Shown here: positions 46,181 to 58,562 of the stretch, piece after piece | How positions within the stretch are numbered: position 1 is the first letter of the stretch | How the letters are laid out: every line of letters starts with the position of its first letter | Assembly: GCA_036417435.1 (NCBI GenBank) | Contig: CM070903.1 | Coordinates: 79,415,501-79,479,500, forward strand | Source: Inia geoffrensis | Lineage: Eukaryota > Chordata > Mammalia > Artiodactyla > Iniidae | DNA length: 64,000 nucleotides | Direction: 5' to 3' | The notes under the pieces: generated by a model | Database searches by the model: none | Told to the model about the DNA's origin: nothing | Seen by the model: only the letters and a program-made list of their open reading frames with translations | Program-made: the position numbers and the translations under genes

Positions 46181-47679
46181 AATGTTCTTTCTAATGCAGA
46201 ATCTTCCACATAATCTTTGAGGTGAAATCCAGCTGCTGCCTCAGCACGTTCTTTGATAGGAAACTCACCTTTTCACAGGCAAACAGCAACATTTACACAT
46301 AGCATGGACTCTAATAGAGTTCTTTTCTCTATGCTAAAGTGAAATATGCATCACTGTAATTTCTACCCAGTAAAATCCTTAATCCTACCTCTTGAAGCCA
46401 CATTTTAATCCTTACCCTTGATAGCCCTTAAAATATTTTAAGACAGCAAGCAAATTCCCTCCAACGAAGTTCCTTCAAATTTTCTCCCAAAGAAGGAACT
46501 TGAGTCACATAATTGGTTTACAGAGGAAATGATAATTATGGGGATGTGAAGTGATTTCCACGTGGTCACAACATTATTATTATTATCATTAGTGCAGATG
46601 GAGTGAAAATTAGATAGTAGGAGAGAAATGAAACCTTCAGGTCCTCATATTTTAAATGAGTTGATGAATCAGTTTGATTCATCAAAAACAGCAAGAACCA
46701 AAAGCAGTTGGCAAGAGCTCTATTGTGGCAGGAGGAAATCTTTATTTCACATTCTCCTTGTTTACTCCCACCTCGCTGACTCTCTTGTTGCTAATTGTCT
46801 AAAATCAAAGTTTTGATGCAAGCTTACTGATGATGAGAAAGAGAAGAGAGGGATAAATCAGTGAAGTTACAAAGTTACGAAGGATAAGCTCAGAGATAAA
46901 CAAAGGATGTGTAGAGAATGACACATTCAGAGCAGAAAGAAGCATCTCCCAAGTAGATAAACAAGCCACATCGAATATTTCAAAACTTAAAAAGGACAGC
47001 TAAACAACTCTGCATTTGTATCATACATAGAAATGCAAAAGTACAAAGGGAGGGTAATGTGATTAGCAAAAGCACAGGTGAACGATGTAGGGCTTTTTTT
47101 TTTTTTTTAAACCACAATGGTGTGGCCACTTAAAGTAAAAAAAAAAAAAGTACAAATGTAGGCTACATTCATGGCAGGGTGTTTCCAAACAGAGGAAGTA
47201 TGGCATATTGTGGTCAGTACAGGGTACAGTTTTAGCCACCACAGCTTTCAAGAAAAGCAAACATCCTGGAAAATTTTAGGAGGAATTTGGTTAGGTACGT
47301 AAGGCGACAAAATCATGCCTTAAGAAAGAGGAATGAAGCCTTTTGAGGATGTTCAAGTTGGATCAGAAAGAGTTCATGGAGAAATGTAAATGACCTTCTG
47401 GCAAAGAGGAATTAGAACTAATATTAAGGAGAGAAAGTTTCAGGAAGGGAAAATAAGGCTTAATATAAAGAAACACTTTACAAACAATAGAAACCATCTA
47501 ACAGTATAATAGGACATCTCAGACAGTAGAAAAATTGAGTCCATTGCTCATAATGCTTTAGAAGCATTCAGGCATCTGATGAACATTCCAACTCAGTAGT
47601 TCTTAAATTAAAAATTTACCACCAAACAAGATGGTACCTTGAGATTTGGATTTGATGCAGTCCCAAGAAGAGTCTCATC
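46181..47679. other. Non-coding stretch with a T-run/A-run inverted pair
   Basis: A T-run at 47095-47109 and an A-run at 47139-47151 face each other about 30 bp apart around aaaccacaatggtgtggcc, able to form a hairpin. A short (ATT)n run lies at 46574-46589. No gene or confident repeat was recognised. Confidence 0.5.
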
Positions 47680-47825
47680 TAAGTAGGAGAAAGGATCCTG
47701 GACTAGAGTTCTAATTTGTGATTTCCATGGAACAGTTTTGTGAATTTCAGCAAATTACTTTCCCTCTCTGGGTTTGTTCTTCCTTCTACAAAAGACCGGG
47801 GTTTGTTCTTAGATCAGCGGTTTTC
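47680..47825 (+). repeat. MIR SINE relic
   Basis: MIR-like order: 'gatcctggactagagttctaatttg', 'gaatttcagcaaattactttccctctctggg', followed by 'ccggggtttgttcttagatcag'. Confidence 0.6.
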
Positions 47826-48149
47826 AAACTTAAGATATTACTCAAACATTTAAATAATTAATTTAATTTTTTTTGGAAATGTTCTTGAATTGTAGTAAGG
47901 ATGGGATCTCTTCTCTCCCCGAGACTCACCAAGGCAGCCTCTGTAGGGACTTCTCATAATTCCTTAGGTTATTTAGGCAACAAAGATTGTAAACCATCAC
48001 CCCACTGATCTCTGAAAGCCTAGGGTTTCTTGTTCTAAGCGTGATCTAGCATTTCCTACCTCTGAACCAGGAAAAGGATTCAGGGCTTTGAAAACCATTA
48101 GGAAACTTCCTTCAGGAATCAAGATATTTAGCACACATTCAGACACAGT

Positions 48150-48595
48150 GCCCTGAACATCGTCTGCATCTTACTGAGTCCTTGTCTATTCTTTTCCCCA
48201 GGCCTGGAATATATTCCTACTTTCCTGCTCTGGCCCAAATTTTATATACTCTTCAAAATCCACCTCAGATTTCCTGCAGAAAGACTTCTTAAATCAGCGT
48301 CCCACCCCTTTGCAATTTCTTGGAATTTCTTTATGTTTGCTTTGTTATCCCAAAGGATCTGTGAACTGCTTAAGACAGCAGAGTGAAAAGTGCTTGGGGT
48401 TAGGAGTCATAGATTCTCTACTTGCTCATTGTGTCAACTTGGGTAAGTAACTGGACTTGGAGGTTCAGTTTCCTCACCCGTAAAATGGAAATGGATATAC
48501 CCACTCAAAAGGGTTTTTGTAAGAATCAAATGAAATAGAGCATGTAAAACAGCTTTCCCCCCAAAATAAAAATGTGATGTTATTAATTCCAGACA
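48150..48595 (+). repeat. L2 relic followed by MIR relic
   Basis: 48150-48370 follows the L2 3' region ('ggcctggaatatattcctac', 'ctcttcaaaatccacctcag', 'cctgcagaaagacttcttaaa', 'gatctgtgaactgcttaag'). 48380-48595 is a plus-strand MIR ('aacttgggtaagtaactgg', 'cagtttcctcacccgtaaaatgg'). Confidence 0.75.
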
Positions 48596-48799
48596 ACATT
48601 TCCTTCACCCCAGAGGAATGGAAATTGGAACTTTTTTTGGAGGAGGATCTTTTCATTTCTTGTTACTTAGATATCACTACTTCCTGCCTTCCTTTGACCC
48701 GGTCATCATTCAGTATTTATCAAAACTGGAAAAAAAAAAAGAAAAAGTGAAAAAAGAAATTGGCTAAGTAAGGAGGAGAGAGTAATATCTCTTTCATTA

Positions 48800-48970
48800 G
48801 CAATGCTTTGTAGAGTGTGTGTTTACATATCTGATCTAATTTGATGTTCATATCAACACTCTGTGGGTGACATTCTCTTTCCTTTACGGCTGAGAAAATG
48901 GAGGCTGAGGATTAAGTGATTTGCCCTAAGTCATTTACTAGTTAGAGAGGAATTGAAATTTAAAACTGAT
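48800..48970 (-). repeat. MIR SINE relic, minus strand
   Basis: Reversed MIR: 'tttacggctgagaaaatggaggc', 'attaagtgatttgccctaagtc', 'ctagttagagaggaattgaa'. Confidence 0.75.
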
Positions 48971-50265
48971 GTTTTCCTTATTCCCAAATTCATGATTTTT
49001 CTGCTTTGTTTTGCTGCTTAAGGGAATCCTTTGTTCCTGCCCTTGGGAAAGCCTTGATGCTTCCTCTTAGTGTGGGTGCTGGAGAAGAGGAGGTGAGATC
49101 TTGTTCTAGATCAGATTGGACAAAGAGCAGCTAGGTCTTCCTCACCCTTCCAGGAAATAGTCTGATCCAGCCTTGCCTCATCTGTGGGAACCCTTCCTGG
49201 TAGAGCCACTCTGGGACATCAAGATTTACAGCCTTATCCCATGGGACTAACCCTCGCTCTCAAAGCCTGTGTCTGAGGAGTTAAACTCTTCTACAGAGTC
49301 CTTTATTTGTTCCAGCCTTGCCCTTGCTTGTCTGTAGATCTGATCCACAGGTTACTTTCCATCTCCCATACCCTGGATTTTGCAATCTCCCTCAGGCCTT
49401 TTGAGGAAGACACCACTTTCCTTGTAGGGTTGTACCTGAAGTTCATTAAGGGCTGTTTCCCCTATTACAGCAGTTATGATGTCCCCTAACCCTTGGCTGA
49501 GACCTGCAGATCCAGACTGATCATTGAAATAAGTCCAAGCAATTCAGCAACCCCAAATTTGGGAGGTCTGGGTATAGGAAAACCCATAACACTCTTGATG
49601 CAACGGTTGCTGACAGATCTCACCGACCTCCCTTCATCACACGGCCAGCCACCCACATCTTAGCCTGATCTGTAGTCCAGAAGAGTCACACATGTGCTTC
49701 TGAAGGGAGGACTTGGCAACAACCCTTCCTTCCCCAGGGCACGGCTGGGGATTATGAGTAACCAATAACTCACCGCTAAGGGTGAATGCATGAAGACAAC
49801 CATTTCAGGCAGGGCGGGTTTCTTCACTCCAGCTGAATTTGTGACATAAGAACAGACTGCGGCTCCACCCTGACCTTAACAGGAGCACACTGACCTTCCT
49901 CCTTCTGTGTGAAAGACAGAAACATGCCCAGGAGCTTTTGACAGCAGCTCACCATTAGCTTCTTCCTTGTCTTGATTTAGTCAGAGAAAATGGCAATCTA
50001 AATTAGAATTGAGACAAACTCATGGGCTTTGCAGGAGACACTTCCTCCTAAAAAAAAAAGGTCAGTGAACTGCATATTAATGTGGAAATGTCAGGCAAAG
50101 AGTGGGGCAGAACAGAAACATCGAGCATGGTTCTCTCTACCTGACCAATATATTTGGCAAAGTTGCAAAGAACAAAAAACTCACTAGGAGTGTTGGGGTC
50201 CTTGCCTTCTAATAACAAGGAAGTTGCAAAGCATTTTTACCGGTAACCCCTGAGGCAATATGGGA
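48971..50265. other. Non-coding stretch, no gene recognised
   Basis: Moderate GC, unique-looking. A 60-codon frame at 49307 has no domain. No feature could be supported. Confidence 0.5.
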
Positions 50266-50269
50266 ACTA

Positions 50270-50790
50270 GGATTTATGACTTCAGTACCTACTATTTTCC
50301 AAGCATTGTGCAAATGTCTTATACATTTGTCTCATTTCATCCTTACAACAGCACCTGAAGTAAATAGTATAATGACCATTTTCCGATGAGGAAATTGAGG
50401 CTCAGAATACTAATAAGTACAAGAATCTGGATTCAAATCCTGCTCCTTATTCTACAGAGATTCTTTGATTATTCCATGCTGAGTAAGTAGCCATCACAAT
50501 TTAGATCTCTAGTCCTTGCTAACCTACTGCATTCCAGGTCTTTCAGGAATCGTTGTAGTGTTTATAGAGTTTATACTGAGTGCGTATTGAGTGCTGTTCA
50601 CATACGAAGTACTTGAGAGGATGTGATAGAAGATGACAGCTGACACCCTTTCTTTGAGAGGTTTAAAACTAATGACTGAGAACTACATGCAAGGAATTTA
50701 TAAGTAAGTTCAGATTTGCAGGGTGAGATGCAGATTGGACCTAAGTGCCAAGGGGCTGCCCAATGAGGGAAGGATGGCCGTAGGTCCTGG
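50270..50790 (-). repeat. MIR relic followed by L2 relic, minus strand
   Basis: 50270-50455 is a reversed MIR ('ccattttccgatgaggaaattgagg', 'ctggattcaaatcctgctcc'). 50545-50790 follows a reversed L2 pattern ('gtattgagtgctgttcacatacg', 'tttgagaggtttaaaactaatg') with lower certainty. Confidence 0.6.
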
Positions 50791-51054
50791 TCTTCATGGA
50801 CATCTTCATGGGAGAACTGGTCTCTGAAAGAGTGAGGCCTACCTTAGGCAGAGCACTAAGCCTAAGGAAGATTGTGGGTCAGCCTTACACACCACTCAAC
50901 CTTTTTTTATTTTCATGGAAGAGATTTCTGTCCAAAGTCATTATTTTGCAATGTACAGTAATCGCAAAAATAGCTCTTCTGGGCACATCCATGCTCATTA
51001 CCACAACAGGGTCATCTACTCTCTAGGTGACTCTAAAAACCAGGTTATGATGGA

Positions 51055-51420
51055 CAGATTACTAGAGTGTAAATTGGGGCTCTCATCCTGGCTTAGCTAC
51101 GCGACTGGGGTAAGTCGTTTTTTCCACTGGTCCTCAGTTTCCCCAGCGATAAATTGTTGGTACTGGAAAAATAGTCTATGAGGTTGCTTCTTATGTTGGC
51201 ATGTCATTGGTCCTCTCTCAGAAAGCTCCTGTTTTGAAGTATAATGGAATGAGCACTGGAATGGGAGTCAGGATCTACTGGTCCCAGAACTGACCCAGCC
51301 CTAACTAGCTGTGTGATCTCGGATAGCTCCTTTTTACTCTCTGGGTGTCAGTTTTACTGTCTCTTCAATGTCCACGCTAAGGGAGTTCTGTGAAGTCCCT
51401 TTCCACTGTGACATTTTATA
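51055..51420 (+). repeat. Two MIR relics in tandem, plus strand
   Basis: 51055-51195: 'cctcagtttccccagcgataaattg' and preceding core. 51240-51420: 'gaatgagcactggaatgggagtcagg', 'taactagctgtgtgatctcgg', 'tctgtgaagtccctttccactgtgac'. Both are ancient, and separate insertions. Confidence 0.75.
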
Positions 51421-52310
51421 AATCTAAATACCCTATCTTCAATTATTCTTAATAAAAAAGTATCTATTTGGATAAGAAACTAGAAGAAACAGAATAGACC
51501 TCCTGAAGGCACCAAATTGGGTATTTGATGTTATTCAATTAAGTTGGTTGTAACTGAAATATAGCATCTTTTCCACAAACAATGATTCAGAAAGTTAATT
51601 AGCCTCTGCTTTAATTAAATAATAATTCTATTTAGGGCCAATTAAAATACCACATCTGAGTCAATTCACTCAGGTGTATTTGATGCAGGAAACATGCTCC
51701 TTTGCCATGTGGAGCTGGGTTGATGACTAAAGTGCTGGGGCTCTTGATTTCCAGATAGGCTCCCAAGGCTCAGAACCACAGTATGAAAATTCCCAGAGGC
51801 CATGGGCGCAGCCTGCTCTGATGAAATATTGCATACCTTAGCTTTTTTCATCAGATTATTTTGCAGGTCTTATTACTAGCATTAAAGAAACAGAGAAAAT
51901 CTAATAACAGCCCTGAGTTGTTCAGATGCATTTCCAGAAGCCAAACCATTTTTGCCCAGTACAGCATCATTCCATAAAACTCCAGTTATGGCTGGGCTAA
52001 AGAGACTTTGTGATATCACCCATTAGATTCCTGTATAGTTGAGATAGTGGAATCACTGAATAATAATAATGAAGTTTTCCTACTGTTGCAACCAGATATA
52101 ATCTTTCTCTCCTTTGAAACAACATGACTATTGTTTATGCTACTTTAAGGCAGCCACCATACCTGGTATTAGATTTGTGTGTGTGTGTGTGTAATTGTGT
52201 TCTATCTGACTTCAATTGTGTCTTATTTTCTTGACTTAATAGGTACATTAATAAAGGCTGCTTTAAAAAATTAGTTTATAATATTTTCCCATACATTAAT
52301 AATACTGTTG
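51421..52310. other. Non-coding stretch with a (GT)n run
   Basis: A short (GT)n microsatellite is at about 52176-52191. No gene or confident repeat was seen otherwise. Confidence 0.5.
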
Positions 52311-52314
52311 GAGT

Positions 52315-52475
52315 TTCATAAGGACTTCTGAACTCTGCGCATGTATTTTTATCCCTTTTTTACAGATAAGAATATTAAAGCTCAAAGAGTTTAAGTAGTT
52401 TGCTCAAGTTCACAGATGAGATCAAGTTCACAGATCTAATCCTCACTCTGCCTAACTGCCTCTAGACACTACTCT
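52315..52475 (-). repeat. MIR SINE relic with small internal duplication
   Basis: Reversed MIR: 'ttttttacagataagaatattaaagctc', 'gtttgctcaagttcacag'. The 13-bp unit caagttcacagat occurs twice (about 52405 and 52423). Confidence 0.65.
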
Positions 52476-52687
52476 GTCCATAGTAGGAAATCAATATGTG
52501 TCCAGATGAAAGGATGGGAAATGGCTTCTTCCATCCTAAGCAAAGTCCCCCAAGGAACATTGAATTTTATGACTATATAAGGGAGATCTTTTTGTAGACA
52601 GGTAGTCGACAGTTGTCTAATGGGAGACCTGAAAGAACCAGCCAACAAGAAGGGAAAAAAAAAACTTTTTTCAGGTATAATAACAAG

Positions 52688-53222
52688 TGTGGTTAATTAA
52701 AAATGGCCATAAAACACTTGTTACTTTTCCCCCTGAAAGATGGGGACTAATTCCCTCCTTGAACATGGGCTGGCCTTAGTGACTTGCCGATAAATTTGAC
52801 AGAAGTGACATTCCGGGACTTGTAAGATTAGGTCAAAAGTCTTTCAACTAGGCCCCCTGGAACATTTTCTCTGGGAGCCCTGATTTGCCATGAAGAAGAT
52901 CATCTACCCTCAAGTCACCATCCTGGTAAGGCCACATGTAGGTATGCTTGTCAATAGTCCTAACTAATCTTAGCCTGCTAGACATCACTGTCAAGGCATG
53001 AGACATGTGAATAAAGCTGTCTAAGGGCCTCTAGACCAGCCATCTGCCAGTTAAGTACTATCAAATGACCTCAGCTAATGCCATGTGGAGTAGAAATATT
53101 GCTCAGTTGACTCTGTCTGAGAATTCCTGACCCTCAAAATCATGAGATATAATAAAATGGTGGTTGCTTTAAGTCACTTAGCTTTGGGGTAATTTGTCAC
53201 TCAGCAATAGATCACTGGAACA
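52688..53222 (+). mobile_element. MLT1-type (ERVL-MaLR) LTR
   Basis: Follows the MLT1 pattern, ending in the characteristic 'gaattcctgaccctcaaaatcatgag', 'ataataaaatggtggttgctttaagtcac', 'agctttggggtaatttgtcac', 'cagcaatagatcactggaaca'. The aataaaatgg block holds the polyadenylation signal. The start is approximate. Confidence 0.8.
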
Positions 53223-53227
53223 CAAAA

Positions 53228-54310
53228 TTACAAAGAAATAAGAAAAGAGGTAACCATAATACCACGATCCATACCCTAGATCTCTTCTTTCCAACATTCT
53301 TGACCAGACATCTAGGCCATTGGCCACTACCCAAGGATCTATGTACATTAACACATTGGGTCACATCTCCTTCCACATAATACGTATAACCAGGTTCCTG
53401 CTCAGCTCTATGTATTGAGAATATTTTTATTCTCAACTGTCTCTCAGGTTACCCCTGAATGTGGTTGTAATTCAGCACCATCTATTTTTGTATGCATCCA
53501 GAAATCAAGTTCATTCATCTGTAATCAAGCTTGGGGTTCTTTTCCTCCTTATTTAAGATCCGCATATAGTCATAAGTGCAAGCCAGAGGAGGGTTACTTG
53601 TACAACTGTGGTGAGTGGCAGGGAAGGTTGAACTATATACTCATGCAATTTATTATACCTCTGGTCCTGCTCAGGCACAATTCCAATTTATAATAACTAT
53701 TGCTGGGCCTATCTGACTTTATTACTTGGTGGGTGTCTGAGAACCCAACCCATAATGCATAGTTCTAGATTCCTAGTAACTTGGTAACTCGTGGTTAAAC
53801 TTTCTTTCTCTACCAGGATTCAGTAACATGCCAAGAGCTATTTTTCAAAGGGTCTGTGATTCTCTATTGCTAAAGACATAGCCTTGCTTCGGAATCCAAA
53901 GGGTCTGTGCTGCAGTTCTTTAACTGAAAGTTGTCCTATGTTCCATACTGTATCTTTTCCCACCATTGACATCTCCAGCATCATAGAGTCTACTGGATCA
54001 TTTTGCCCAAGTGACAGGAATGATTCTACTGTGCTCTGGATCTGCTGTAGAACTCTTTTCTGATCTAGGCCCTACTTAAGGCTGGCATACTTCCATGTCA
54101 CGCAGTATATGGGTCAGAATAGTATTCCTAAGTGTATAATGCTTTGTCTATAAAACCCAAAGAGGCCTACCATGTGCTGTGCTTCCTTCTTTGCAGTATG
54201 GGTTATAAGATGCAGCAACTTTTCTTTTATTTTGGCGGGAACTTCCTGCATAATTCTAGTCAATGCCCATCCTTGTCGTCACGGAAAGGGACCAAATATT
54301 AAGGCTCACA
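53228..54310 (-). mobile_element. ERVL pol fragment, minus strand
   Basis: The reverse complement of 53400-54300 resembles the end of the RT and the RNase H part of an ERVL-class pol at the nucleotide level, including a 'cagatccagagcacag...cttgggcaaaatgatccagtagactc' block. Stops and frameshifts leave no long frame. It directly abuts the MLT1 LTR but in the opposite orientation, so the two need not belong together. The left part (53228-53400) is less certain. Confidence 0.5.
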
Positions 54311-54940
54311 ATTCTTGATCTTAACTTTTCTAATCAATCAACCGAATGTCATGCTAGAAAAGTTATTTTTTCCTCATTTCCCCATATGTAGTATATTCAT
54401 GTTCACAGCACCTAGCACAGTGTGTGATGTACATAAACAAAAAACTTTGCTGAGTCAGCAAATGTTTAACTACATGACAGACTTTGGCGGGATGGCTGCT
54501 ACTTATCTTCTAAACCTAATATCCTCTGAAAATGTCATCTAATGTAGGTAGTTAAATTTATCTCCAGACCACTACTAATCATGTATTTTTCATGTCCCCA
54601 TGCTAATGAATTTAAACAAAAATGTAAAGGGTTCTAGTTATCTAAATCAAGTATGTGTGAGCCCGCATTCAAGGGCATTGTTGAAGAGTTTGAGATGTCT
54701 CTCTAATCTTGCCAATCATTCTGACTCAAAGGAATCCCAAAGGGGGGGAAAGTCCATTTTGGAAATCAACAAGATCATATTCATGTAGCCTTTGACTTTG
54801 CATCCATAATCCTGTGTTCAGTGATGCAGACTTTAGCTTGTTTGCCATGAGCTCTAACACCAATTTTTTACCCATGTCATAAGCAAGGCGTAATAAGTGA
54901 AACATCAGATGAATATTAAGAATTTTGCTTCAGATTTAGG
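54311..54940. other. Non-coding stretch, no gene recognised
   Basis: Overlapping frames of 62-75 codons have no recognisable domain. Confidence 0.5.
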
Positions 54941-54944
54941 AGAA

Positions 54945-55770
54945 CAAAATCATAGAATGTGAGAATGGTAGGGACCTTATATATCATCTAATCCTCATTT
55001 TACATTGGAGAAACTAAAATTCAGAGTAAGCTTCTAGAAAGATTATATATCAGGTCAAGCCTCTTTTCTGTTTAAAATTCTTCAATAAATTCCTCATCAT
55101 TCATTCATTCAAGAGATGTTTACTTAGCATCTGGCTGCATACTGGAGACTTAGTTCTGCACAAAACATACTTTTCCTTCTCTTGTGGAACTTTCATTCTG
55201 GTAGTAAAGAAGGCATTAAACAAATTATTATAAAATATAGTTATAAATCTATAAAGAAGTGCAACGGATGAAAAGTGCTATGTAAAACAGAGTGGACCAA
55301 AGGCTGGGAGTGAGAGCGCATGAGGTAGAAGGGATAACAGCACAAGAGAAGGTTTTGATAAGAAAAAGTGAATTGGTTGCCTTCTAGTAACCAAATATAG
55401 TATGTCAGAGTAAGGAGAAAAGTAGTATAAAATAAGGTTAGTGAGTTAGACTGGGGTCAGATCGGGTAATATATCTGAAGATCTTATTAAGAATGGGAAT
55501 CCAAAGAAGTTTTGTTTGTTTGTTTTCTTTGGTTTTTGCCTGAAAGTATGATAATCACAGTTGCATTAAAAAAGATCTCCTATTCTGGCTACTTTGTGGA
55601 AGCCTATTTGAAAGAGCTAAGATCAGAAGCAGGGTGATGAGCTAGGAAGCTATTGCAGTAACCCAAGGGAAGATGATGGTAGTTTAGAATAGGGTCATGG
55701 TGTACGAGATGAAGAGTCATTGAGAGATCTGGGATATATTTTGAATCAATAGGGTTTGGTGAATTATTGG
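54945..55770 (-). repeat. MIR-like relic followed by long L2 relic, minus strand
   Basis: 54945-55035: reversed MIR-like 'tcctcattttacattggagaaac'. 55080-55770: reversed L2 starting at 'cattcattcattcaagagatgtttac' and continuing through 'ttctcttgtggaactttcattctgg', 'tgaaaagtgctatg' and 'gagctaggaagctattgcagtaaccc'. A TTTG repeat patch at 55508-55545 interrupts it. Confidence 0.65.
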
Positions 55771-56099
55771 AAAAGTTGACTTATGCTATATATAACCATA
55801 TCTATGTCATATAACACAAGGAAGGCACTTAGGAAGGCAACTTTGTTGACTCAATGATTAAGACCCAGAAAGGTGAAGTGAGGTCACATGGTCAAGGAAG
55901 ACTGAGTACAGTCTAGATCCTAGGTTTCTTAACTGTCATTCAAGGGCTGTTTTCCGTCTACTTTTCTTCCCCTCTGCCTTATCATTAGTAGAATGTTAGC
56001 ATAGTAGTTCTCCTATACAAATGAAAATGTGTACAATTTTATACCAACAGTATGAATTCGGTCTCCTCGACTTGTTACACAGGTGGCCAATGAATAAAC

Positions 56100-56260
56100 G
56101 TCCTCATATAAAAATGATGATAACTTATTAAACAAAAAGTTATTGAGCATTAATTGTCAGACTTAGTTCTAAAACTAAGAAAACAATAGGGAGAACACTG
56201 TCAAAATCACTACAATCATGGAATTTACTGTTTTGTTGAGGAAGAATAAATATGCAAGTT
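56100..56260 (-). repeat. L2 LINE 3' end relic, minus strand
   Basis: Reversed L2 pattern: 'gttattgagcattaattgtcagac', 'aatcatggaatttactgttttgttgagg'. Confidence 0.5.
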
Positions 56261-56705
56261 ATTGTCTCTTTTCCATCCCTGCCCCTTCTGTCTCATAGGG
56301 AACCAGAGCCAACATTTCCTTACTGCCTTGCCAGCTGACAACTACCTAAGTTCTGTGAATGGGAGGCTTTCATCGAAAACTGGGAAGCGGAAGGCAGAAA
56401 AAGTTCATTTTACCTTGTCTTTGGAAATACCTCATGCCATGGCAACAGTGATGGCAACATGTGTGTGTTCCTGGGTTCTTGATCAGACAGCAGGCTCTAG
56501 TGTGCTATATCAACAAGGCTCCATTCAGGAAATTAGGGGTCACAATACATATTATGCATATTTCCAACAGAGAAAATTTACTGTAAGGACTCGGTTCAAA
56601 AAACAAAAGAAAAAAGTTGAAATAGCTGGAAGAACCCAGACACAGTCATTCTGCTGAAAGATTGGACTATAGAAAAGTTAGGATATAGAGATGATATATG
56701 ATCCA
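56261..56705 (+). other. 131-codon open frame, unrecognised
   Basis: The longest frame in the non-repeat part of this region (56262-56657). It shows no signal peptide, membrane segment or known motif, and ends in a basic Lys/Arg/Gln-rich stretch. There is no convincing splice or promoter context. It is more likely a chance reading of an old repeat or of neutral DNA than a gene. Confidence 0.25.
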
Positions 56706-56709
56706 TCAG

Positions 56710-57106
56710 TGTCATGGACTGACTTGTATGCCCCCAAAACTCATGGGGAGATACTTCATGTTGAAGCCCCAACACCCACTACCTCAGAATGTGACTGTAC
56801 TTGGAGATAGGGACTTTAAAGGGGTAGTTAAGGTAAAATGAGATCATATGGGTGAGCTCTAATCTGATATGGCGAGTGACTGTATACAAGGAAGAAATTA
56901 GGACACAGAAACTCATGGAGGGAAAGGCCATTTGAAGATGGAGAGAAAACATGACTGTCTACAAACCAAGAAGGGACTCTGAAACCAACACTGCCAGCAC
57001 CTTTATCTTGGACTTCTAACCTCCAGAACTGTGAGGAAATAAATTTCTGTTGCTTAAGGCCACTCAGCCTGATACTTTGTTATGGAAGCTCTAGCAAACT
57101 AATACA
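56710..57106 (+). mobile_element. MLT1-type (ERVL-MaLR) LTR
   Basis: Starts tgtcatggactgacttgtat and ends 'gcaaactaataca'. In between are 'gtgactgtacttggagataggg', 'aaatgagatcatatgggtgagc', 'gacttctaacctccagaactgtgagg' and the polyadenylation signal in 'gaaataaatttctgttgc'. Possible 5-bp target repeat atcag/atcac (4 of 5 matching). Confidence 0.85.
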
Positions 57107-57984
57107 ATCACATAATTATTAATCTTGTTCAGAAAGCTCAAGCATTACTTCCTTGTCATAGGCTTAATAAACTGTCATCAAATGTCCCCAAATCAGGGGA
57201 CAGGTTTATTCCATTTTTTCCTGAATTTAACTGTATCATATAATCCTCTTTGTGAGAGACTCATAGTCTAGAATAGGACTCTAAGAAATGAGTCAAGATA
57301 GGTTTAAGTGCCATAAAAGAGGTGTGAATAAGGTGTTACAGAGCTCCTAAGGAGGAAGGGAACATTACCAGGGAAAAGGCTTGAACTGATTCTTCAATGA
57401 TAATGAAGATTTTAACCATGGAGGAGAGAGCAGAACGTATTGAGGTGTGTATGTATAGTGGTCCTGAGATTTGGAAGCACATGTCATGTCAGTGAAGGGC
57501 AAAGTTTGAACGTGACTGACACCCAGAATGCAGGACGAGAAGGGGGAAAACCTTAGCCGCTGAGGCTGGAAAGAGAACAGTCCTCCCTTCCTTCCTTCCT
57601 TCCTTCCTTCCTTTCTTCTTTCCTTCCTCCCTCCCTCCTTCCCTCTCTCTCTCTTTTTCTTTTTTTTTTCCTCCAGAAAAAAAACAAAAACAAAAACAAA
57701 CACTGTGGAGTCTTTAGAACTGTGGCCGAATCTGGCTTATAGAAATCAAGGGAAAGTCAGGTTTTGACAGGGAGAGACTCTTGGTGAAATGTGAGGAGAG
57801 TCAGAGTCTGAAAAACACCAAACTGAAAATTCAGCTGTGGCCACGGACAAATCCAACATAGTCTGCATGCATATTTCCTACAGTTGACACTATTAGTGGC
57901 CACCTATTTATCTTTTTTGCTTTCTCTAATTTAATGAGGAGCACCCAGACATGGGAATCTGCAAACATACGGAGGAAGCATAGT
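57107..57984. other. Non-coding stretch with CCTT-rich microsatellite
   Basis: A (CCTT)n/(CTTT)n pyrimidine tract lies at about 57581-57675, followed by an A/CAAAAA run at 57677-57700. The 112-codon minus frame here is a Lys/Arg/Glu/Gly-rich reading of that tract. No gene was supported. Confidence 0.7.
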
Positions 57985-58313
57985 GGCAAAGAGCAAGGGC
58001 TGGGAATTGGATAGACCTAGATTCAAGCCCCATCTTTGCCAAATACAAATGATCTGATTTGATTTGATTTCATTTCCTTATTTTTAAAATGGGTATAATG
58101 ATAGAACTTACATTCTAGGATGGTGTAAGGCTGCAATTAAATAATGAATATAAATTAATTCAAGTGTTTTCTAACAGATATTAAGTGAGCACACAAGTTA
58201 GCTTGCCCAGGTGTATATTTCAGCCTTAACATTTTAGCCTGTGTGAACATAGGCTAGTTATTTAACTATTTTGCCTCAGATTCCTCATCTACGAGATAGA
58301 CATAATGCAAGTA

Positions 58314-58542
58314 TTGGGTTGGCCAAAAAGTTCGTTCAGTTAATGAATATATTGCTAAATAAAGTTCTTGGTGAAAATGAAAAATATGTCTTTTATTTTC
58401 CTTAAAACCAAACGAACTTTTTGGCCAACACAATACATAATCCAGAGTGTTTTGAATATATTGCTAAATAAAGTTCTTGGTGAAAATGAAAAATATGTCT
58501 TTTATTTTCCTTAAAACCAAACGAACTTTTTGGCCAACACAA
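58314..58542 (+). mobile_element. Mariner-derived MITE with internal tandem copy
   Basis: The left terminal repeat is ttgggttggccaaaaagttc (58314) and the right ends read gaactttttggccaacacaa (58414-58433, again 58523-58542). TA lies on both sides (58312-58313; 58434-58435; 58543-58544). The body keeps only the last part of the mariner ('aataaagttcttggtgaaaatg'), so it is an internally deleted derivative of the family whose full copy is at 59544-60817. Confidence 0.85.
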
Positions 58543-58562
58543 TACATAATCCAGAGTGTTTT
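58345..58562. repeat. 109-bp tandem duplication
   Basis: 58345-58453 and 58454-58562 are identical apart from one T in the final T-run. Each unit holds the right part of the MITE plus about 20 bp of the flanking MIR (cataatccagagtg), so the duplication took place after the MITE had inserted. Confidence 0.95.

Noticed and set aside
56262..56657. 131-codon frame as a novel host exon
   Set aside because: No splice sites, conservation evidence or domain; the surrounding DNA consists of L2 and LTR relics. Kept only as a low-confidence entry.
57365..57703. 112-codon Lys/Arg/Glu/Gly-rich minus-strand frame
   Set aside because: It reads through the CCTT-rich microsatellite at 57581-57675.
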